Assembly: GCA_019322895.1 (NCBI GenBank)
Contig: JAHWHZ010000002.1
Span: forward strand, 62,001 to 126,000
Reading direction: 5' to 3'
Length of the DNA: 64,000 bases
DNA from: Candidatus Woesearchaeota archaeon
GTDB lineage: Archaea > Nanobdellota > Nanobdellia > Woesearchaeales > ARS49
The notes under the pieces are model-generated. The model did not search any database, had not been told where the DNA came from, and saw only the letters and a list, made by a program, of their open reading frames with translations. Made by a program: the position numbers and the translations under genes. How positions within the stretch are numbered: position 1 is the first letter of the stretch; every line of letters starts with the position of its first letter. Shown in pieces: positions 36,101 through 45,100 of the stretch.

Positions 36101-39100
36101 GAGGAGTCTGATTAATTATTGTGTTTATAACAAACAAGTCAAGCGGATCTATGTATAAACTGTAGTTTAAATTCTCCCAAACAGAATTTGTGATAGTGCA
36201 GGTTGTTGAAACATTAACTTTTGCAGTAGTTGATGCGGGAGTCATGTTTGTAAGCATTGAAGCGTCATATATTGTCAAGTTAGTGAAGTTAAATTTACTT
36301 GTTTCCTGATTCTGCCACTTGAAACCCCAAGGAATATATGCTGCATCATTTGGATCCATAAAAATTGCAGTGCCTACTTTGCCAGGATAGGCTGCTTCTG
36401 GACCGCCAGAAACATTAGCTGAATTAAACCTACTCATATTCCACGTAGTTGTGTTATAATAAACAGCGATTCTTCCACCGCCTCCACCACCACCACGCCT
36501 GCCACTATTAGGCTGTAAAATACCTGCGCCACCTTTTGCAGACAAGTTTCCAAATCCAGTCAAGTAGTCTGCAGTAATCCATATGCTTCCACCTGCACCG
36601 CCGCCAGATGCATAACCATTCAATGCGAAATAGGTTTGTCTAGCATCAATTCCATCTGTAACAATACTTCCATTTATAATCAAATTATTTGTAGCATTAA
36701 TTTTTATTGCTGCACCGCCAGGACCGCCCGGAGCATTGGCATTATTTGTTGAACCGCCGCCAGAGCCAGGAGTTGTAGGGTTGAAAGATAAGCCATACCA
36801 TGAATTTGTATTGCCTAGTCCGCCATCACCGCCATGACCTCCGCCAGAACCTTGAAAGACTCCACTTACGCCTGCTCCCGGTCCGCTAGCTGCAGGATAA
36901 CCAAGACCTGTTCCATTGATTACAGAGCCAGTTGCAATAGTAATGTTCTCTGCCTGTATCAATATCGACTTGTTTCCTGCGCCATAGCTGTTCACTTTAA
37001 GTATTGCAGAATTATTAATTGTGATTGCCTTGCAGATAATATTTCTTGTTGTTACATAATTAGAATCAATTGTCAAAATACCTGTATACTGGCTGCCAGG
37101 ACAGTTGGGATATGGCGCAATAGTGAGATTATTTGAGCAGACTGTTGGAGAATCTGCAACTGCATTATTTGGGGTTACACAAGCCTGCCAAGTATCTGCA
37201 ACCTTTGTTTCATCAGAAGTAATCACATCATATTTTGGAGCACCATTGTTGTAATTCTGCCTTATTTGCTGTGCAGATAAGGTCCTGTTGTAGATTCTTA
37301 CTTCATCAATTGTTCCATTAAAATAAAAGTGTGGCCCGATAATATTGTCCGGAGTTCTGCCGATATATAGATTTGTATTCATTGTTGGAGGATTTGCAGC
37401 AGACCGGATAGCACTATTATCTAATGTTCCATTAAAGTAAATAGACATATTCCTTGTGCTGTTATCGTATGTGGCGGCAATATGCGTCCACTGATTCAGA
37501 GTTAAATTAGATACGGATGTCACGGTAAATGTTCCTATTCCTGCCGGAGGATATACCCAGAATCTTACTTTCCTATTGCTCAATGCCTGCAAGTAATAAT
37601 TATACTTCGGGCCAATGCCATCGCCTTTAACAAGAATAGGCCCTGCATAAGATCTGGGCTTGACCCACACCTCTACAGATAAGTCTTTTGATAAATTGAG
37701 CGTATTGTCTGAAAGAACCCGGATATAATCCCCGCTTCCATTAAATACGTATGCTCCGCCTGAAACTCCACTGCTTGTCCAATTAGGGGTTCCGAAAATA
37801 GTGCCATTATTCTGGTAAGGTGTATAATCTCTTACATTAGATGAACTGTTTGTGTCAAAAGGCATGTTCAAGACAGTAATTGAAGTTCCATTATGATACC
37901 AATTGGTTATGTTTGTTATCGCGCCTACTGAATCCTGCGCATAGACTGTCAGGTTCTCGTCTGTTCCATTAGTTCCAAAAGTTGAATTAAGTATTGGCGT
38001 CGCCCTTAAAACAGTCAAATTATTGCTGCACTTTGTCACACCATCCTGCACCCTGTCATTTGGTGTGAGACAAGCCTGCCAGACATCACCACGACTTGTT
38101 TCCTCAGAGACAATCAAGTCAGTCCTGTTATCGTAAATTGCCTTTATCTGTGCTACTGACAAGGAAGTGTTCCAGAACTTGAATTCATCAATAATTCCCT
38201 CGAAATCCTCCCCTGCGAATCCATCCCAGCCAATCCTTAAGTTATTTATTGCAGGGAATGCTGCATTATGCGTGGCAGTTCCTGCAGAAGCACCATCAAC
38301 ATAACATCTTACCTGATTTGCGCCGCTGCCATCTCTAGCCCACGCAACATGATGCCATTTATTATCATTAACAGCAGCAGGAATGCTACAATCCAAAATA
38401 GCACCATCATATATTCTTAGTATATTTCCTCCATTTATGTACCAACCAGGATCAAAACTATTGACTGCAAAGATACAATTATAGTTCTTTGCAGAACTGG
38501 TCTTTATCCATGCCTCAACAGTATATTCATCAGATGCAGCAAGTGAAGGGAAATTAGTTGTATTCAGATTTACGGCATCATCATTTACGCTGAATGTATA
38601 AGCACCCCAGCCATCATGGCCGCTTGTCGGCGAGAAGACAGGATTGAGATTCAAGCCTATCGCATTATTGTCAAAACCAGCATAATCGGTTGCATCATAC
38701 GGGTTTGCAGAAACTTCAAACGGCACATAAATAAGCATCAAATCATTATTATTCTTGCGCCAGACAGTAATGTTCTTGACAGGCTGACCTTCTGGATCTG
38801 AAACATTCTGAGGATACACAGTAAGGTTATCATTAACATCATCTGTTCCAGTTGTTGAATTTAATATCGGCGTGTCTTGAGTCGGCGGATTATCAATTAT
38901 TGTAAGATTATTACTGCACTTTGTCACACCATCCTGGACCCTATCATTCGGTGTCAGACAAGCCTGCCAGACATCATCTTTTGCAGTCTCTTCTGAAACA
39001 ATCAAATCAGTGCGATTGTTATAAAGCGCAAGAATCTGTTCATCAGACAAGGAACTATTGTATATTCTCACTTCATCAATCCAGCCAGGGAAACTATTTG

Positions 39101-42100
39101 CTGCTCCACCACCATACTTACCAATCCGCACAGGATTTGCAGAGCCAGTGACTGCAACACTGTATGATTTAGAGGCATTTAATGTTCCATTAATATATAT
39201 CTTCAATTCAGAGCCATCCCAGGTTCCGACAACGTGCGTCCAGGCATTAGTAGGAATAACATTATTAGCGGTCTGTACAAAATTCGCAGTATTAGTATCA
39301 GTATCCATGCCAAATGCAATACCTCTACTATTAGCTCCGGACTTGCCTCCAAGGTAATAAGACTGGGCCCAGTCTTTCTCAACAATCCTTTGGAACTGGC
39401 TAAGAGTTGATGTCGGCTTTATCCAAGCTGAAACAGTAATAGGCCCTTTGATATTCAGGTTAGCAGCATTACCACAATTAATCTCGTCCGTGGTTTGAGG
39501 AAAATAATAAGCGCCCCAGCCATCATAGCCTCTTGTTGAACTCCATAACGCACCAGTCACAGTTCCATTATTGCCCCAGCCAGAATAATCCCTTGTCCAG
39601 GTTGAATTACTGCCGCCATCAAAAGGCATGTTCAGGACCATAACAGGATTTCCATCCTTGTTCCAGGACGTTATACTCTTTACAGGATCTGCATCAGAAA
39701 GATTCTGAGGATACACAGTGATATTTTCACTTGTCAAATTGGTTCCAAAAGTTGAATTAAGTATAGGACTATCCTGTGTTGGAGGATAATTGTGCAGTGT
39801 AAGATTATTACTGCATTTTGTCGCGCCATCAATAGTGCGATTATTAGGGGTCACGCAAGCCTGCCAGACATCATCGTTATACAATTCCTGCGAAACAATC
39901 AAATCAGTGCGATTGTTATAAAGCGCAAGAACCTGCTCTTCAGAGAGTGAATAATTATATATCCTCACTTCATCTATCAATCCAGGGAAGCTATTCCCCA
40001 CTCCGCCACCATACTTACCAATCATCACATTGTTTGCAGAGCCAGTAACTGAAACAATATGTGATTTAGAGGCATTCAATCTTCCATTCAAATAAATCCT
40101 TAATTCAAAGCCATCCCAAGTGCCCACAACATGAGTCCATGAATTAAGAGGAATAACATTATTAGCAGTCGAGACATAATTGCCAGGATTACCATCAGAA
40201 TCCATACAAAATGCAATGCCGTTTGTTCCTGAGTTAGAATTCAATACATAAGATTGGGCCCAATCTTTCGTAACAATCCTCTTGTATGTTCCAAGATTTG
40301 CAGTGGGTTTTATCCAGGCTGAAACAGTAATCGGCCCTTTAATGTTCAGGCTAGGATCATTTCCGCAATTTATATAATCATTATTAGTAGGGAAATTATA
40401 AGCACCCCAACCGTCATAACCGCCGGTATCATTCCAGACTGCTCCGCTTACTGTGCCATTATTTCCCCAGCCAGAATAATCCCTTGTCCAGGTTGAATTA
40501 CTGCCGCCTTCAAAAGGAGTATTCAACACCATAACCGGCGTTCCATCCTTGTTCCATGAAGTAATATTCTTAATAGGCGAAGGATAAGGCTGCACAATCG
40601 GATACGCAGTGATATTATCAGCTGTCAAATTATTTCCAGAGCTTGAATTCAGGATAACCTGAGATATTGTCGGCGGGCCCCAACGGATGGTCAGGTTATT
40701 AGAGCATTTTGTTGCACCATCCTGTAGCCTGTCATTGGGGGTCAAGCATGCCTGCCAAACTTCAGTTGGATTTGTTTCTTGAGAAACAATCGTGTCAGGG
40801 CCGTTCTGGTAGAATGACAAAATCTGCTCGTCTGATAAAGTCCTATTAAATATCCAGACTTCATCAATAGAGCCGTTAAAAAAAGCAGTGCCTAATGCAT
40901 CTGTTCCGATCTTTGCTGCTCCTCCTCCTTCTGGAAATCCAGTTAACAATCCTGTCTTGACCAGCTGGCCGTCAACAAATAATTTAATAGTTGAATTTCC
41001 TCCAAGCTTATTACCAACATAATCCCGTGTCACTGCAACAAAATACCACTTATCAGTCTGGTTAAATACGGCTGGAGAAATTATTGTTCCTCCACCCAAA
41101 AAGCCCGAAGTATAACTGAAAGAAAGATTTGCATCAGTTACTCCAAAAGAATAAGGCGACTTCTGCATCATGATAGTTGTCTGCTTTACAACAATCGGCT
41201 TACTGCCGGATAAATCACTTAAGTTAATCCATGCAGCAATAGACATATCATACTGTAAATCCAGGCCAAGGTTTCCTGTTAAAGTAATATTAGCTGTGCT
41301 TCCATCAAATGAATAAGAACCCCAGCCGTCATAACCGCTTGAATTGCTCCAAACCGCGTTTCCAACAATTCCATCTCGATTGCCGCCAGAATAATCTTTA
41401 GTATAGGTTGAATTGCTTCCGCCTTCAAAAGGCATATTCAGAACCGCTATTGCGCCCCCATCCAAGTACCAGTTAGTGATATTCTTAACAGAAGGACTCA
41501 TAGGGCTCTGCACATTCTGCGGATGCACTGTCAGGTTCTCATGCGACCTGTTTGTTCCAAAAGTTGAGTTCAAGATAGGCGTGCCTTGTATCGGCGGCAT
41601 GCTTGTATTAGACGTGTATGAAGTAAAGTAAGACACATTAAACACAAATGTTCCTGCAGCATAGCTCAGGTTGCTGCAAACAGGAGCAACACATTGCTCT
41701 TCATATTGCCCGTCATCATTCCTGTCTGCAAAGATGTTCGGCGTAGAAGCAAATGGCAGCCCTTTCAATGTTATGTTTGCAGAAACATTCAAGCCAGTGT
41801 GTCCAGAAGAGTTGACAAATGCTTTATTTTTCAAGATGCTTATGTCTGCATCCATGATTGTGCCGTTTGCTGTTATGCTCTTAAGGAACCTTATGCTTCC
41901 ATAAGTCAAGTCCTCTACTGTAAATACAGTCACATTGTCAAGAGTGTAATTTGCCGTGGTGCAGTTTATTATCTGGATATTAGTTGAATCAGTAACGTAC
42001 AATTCAGTGATATTTGAATCAGTCACATTGTTTCCATTTGAATTAGTTATGTTGATGATTACATCTGTACTGGCAATCACGCTGTCATTTGTGTTATCAA

Positions 42101-45100
42101 ACAAGATGTCATTTGTGAAATTGATGAATATGCAGTTAGTTATTGTTATGCCTGTATGACCGGCAGATACTATGCCTGTTCCTGTATTATTGCCTATTAT
42201 CCTGTTGCCTGCACAATCAATCGTGATATCATCTGCGCCCATTGTGAGGCAGTCTGCTGAAGTTGTCAAATCAGCTGACAGCGTAGAATTGGCTGTAATT
42301 GTATCTCCGCATGACATGCCTCTCAAGACAGTGAGATTATTTGAGCAATTTGTTGTTCCATCATTGTATCTATCATTAGGCGTAAGACAGGCCTGCCAGA
42401 CTTCTCCGACTGCAGTCTCCTGCGAAGCAATCTTCCTGTAGTTCGGCGCGCCTGCATTATAATTTGCCTTTATTTGCTGTGGAGTAAGGCTCTGATTATA
42501 TATTCGCACTTCATCGATTGTTCCATTGAAATATATGCTGCCGCCATTATCTCCTCTCTTGCCGATAAACAAATCACCTGCCTGGTCGCGTATGCCTCCC
42601 CCTATTGCGCTGCCGATTGTGCCAATCTGGCTGCCATTCAAATAAAGAATAGCATTTGTTCCATTGAACACTCCCACTATATGATTCCATCCAGGAATCG
42701 CCAGCGAGGCTTCGCTGAAGTTGGCTCCACTGACTGCATTGCTCGTGTTCCAGACGCGGAATTTGACTTGACTATTCTCGCCAGTATACAGGATATAATT
42801 GTAGGAGTGCTTCCAAATCAGGCCTGTATTACTTCCTGCATTCTTGTAATAAAACCATCCCTCAACTGTAACCTCTTGTCTCGGACTCAAACTTGGAGAG
42901 TCAGGCACAAGTATGTAATCATTCACTCCATTAAAGCTATAAGCGCCTCCGGAAATTCCATTGCTTGTCCAGCCAGCATCATTTACTGTTCCATCGTTGT
43001 CATATCCAGAATAATCTTTTGAATTCAATTCATCCTGCTTGTCAAATGGCGAATTTAACACTGTAAACGAGGTGCCATTAACATACCAGTTTGTTATGTT
43101 TGTGACACTGGCTCCTTCAGGGTCATTGATATTTTGCGGATAAACTGTCAGGTTCTCATCTGAATTATTTCCACCAGAAGTAGAATTAAGTATAGGCTGA
43201 GACTGCGTAGGCGGCTGATTGGAATTCTCTTCCAAAGACCAATCGCTTTTTTCAAGGCCTGTATCCACAGTCTGCACAGAAGCAAAGAACACGCCTGTTA
43301 TACCGCTGACATTCAATGCAAGATTTTTTCTCTGCATCATGTTTCCAAGATATGAATTTGTTGAATGCGCGCTGCCGCCAAAAAATCCGCTGAACACATC
43401 ATTTGAAGCAGAGCTTGTACCAATGCGCAGATTATAGTATAATCCGCTTGCAGGAGTCTCTGCATCAGCACCTGCTGACCAGGACAGATTCAGGATATCT
43501 CCTGATAAAGACACGTTTAAGCTGCCTGAGGCATTTGGCTGGGTGTTTGCAGTTGCTGTTGAACTTAAATAAATCAAATTCACAGGTCCTGCTGTCCAGC
43601 AAGATAAGTCCTGGCCGCTAGAGCAAGAAGCGCCAGAAGAATCACACACCCAGCAGTCACTATCAGCAGAGCATGGCGACACTAATGAATTCGTGCATTC
43701 TGCAGGACACTGCGATGACCAGTCATTTTTTGGCGTGCAGATTGCCCCGCCATTCTTGCAGTTGCCCCAAAATCCTGCATCCTCGCACCATCCCCAGCCA
43801 GGATTTGCAGGGTCATCATTACACGTGTCTGTGGTATTGCAAAAGTCTGAGGTATTCGCATATCCGTAACCTGTCAAGTGCAAATCTAGTTTTTTATCAT
43901 TATTCACATCCACAAAAGTTACAGAGCCTGCCTTTGCTTCTGTCACGTTCTGATTCCATGCAGGTCCTGCATTATTGAAAGTTGTGCCATTGTTAAGATA
44001 AATAGTAGTATTCAATACATTGGCGCCGGTAACATCGCCTATAACAACAAGGTCCAGATCACCATCATTATCAACATCGCCGAATGCCTGCTCAGAATTC
44101 AGAACACCCCCAATATTAGTAAACCAAGAAGCTGTTCGCTCCAGGGACGTGCCATTATTTATGTATATTCTTGCTTTTCCCTCGTATCCTGTCAGGAATA
44201 AATCAGTGGCTCCATCATTATTAACATCTCCAGCTATCAAGGAGCAGCTGTATACTGCATCTAAAGTAGCTCCCCAAGCATCATCTTTGTTTAATGTTGT
44301 CCCGTTATTTAGCAAGAATTTTGTTACAATCTGAAAAGACTCGTTTCTGCCGCACATCACTGCATCCAAATAACCATCATCAGTAAAGTCAGCAAGGACC
44401 ACAGAGGAGTATAAAAGACCGTCTGTACTGATATGCTGACTCCAGGTATTGTCATCCTTGAATTTTGTTCCATTATTAATATAAACCTGCGCAAAATTCT
44501 GTCCTGAAGCAGAACCTGTCAAAATCAAGTCCAGCAGACCATCACGATTCAAGTCTCCGAGATCTATTGAGCCGTAATAAACACCAGACATGTTGTCACT
44601 CCAGCTTGACTCATTGTTCAAAACACCCGAACCATTATTGATATACACCTTTATAAGCGCAAATGATCCATCAAGTCCTGTAATCACTGCATCTCGATCC
44701 CCATCGTTATCAACATCACCCAATGCTATAGAACCGTAATTAACACCAGTTATATCTGAAGAATCATCCTCTATCAAAGTAGTTCCATTATTCATATAGA
44801 CCTTGCCTATTCTAGCTGCGCCAGAGAAACCTATCTGCACAAGATCCATGTCACCGTCATTATCAAGGTCTCCCCAAGCGCCTGCACCGTAAGTATATAC
44901 GCTGGACAGGTTTTGTCCCCAGGTCGCATCAGGACCGCCCCCATATCCAGAGAAGTGGTCCACTGTGAAATTTATGTGCGTGTCTGTCTTGCTGAAAGGC
45001 AGATTTGTTATTTGCCATGCGCTTGGACAGGTTTGCGTAGCCAAATCAAAGTCAGGACACTTAAGTATTGAATTTACATTGCCTGTCCTTGGAAGCGTTA

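Noticed and set aside
37900..43200. CRISPR-like regular repeats
   Set aside because: The repeats are about 900 bases apart, lie in frame inside a coding region and encode LamG domains. No short palindromic repeats with unique spacers were seen in the window.
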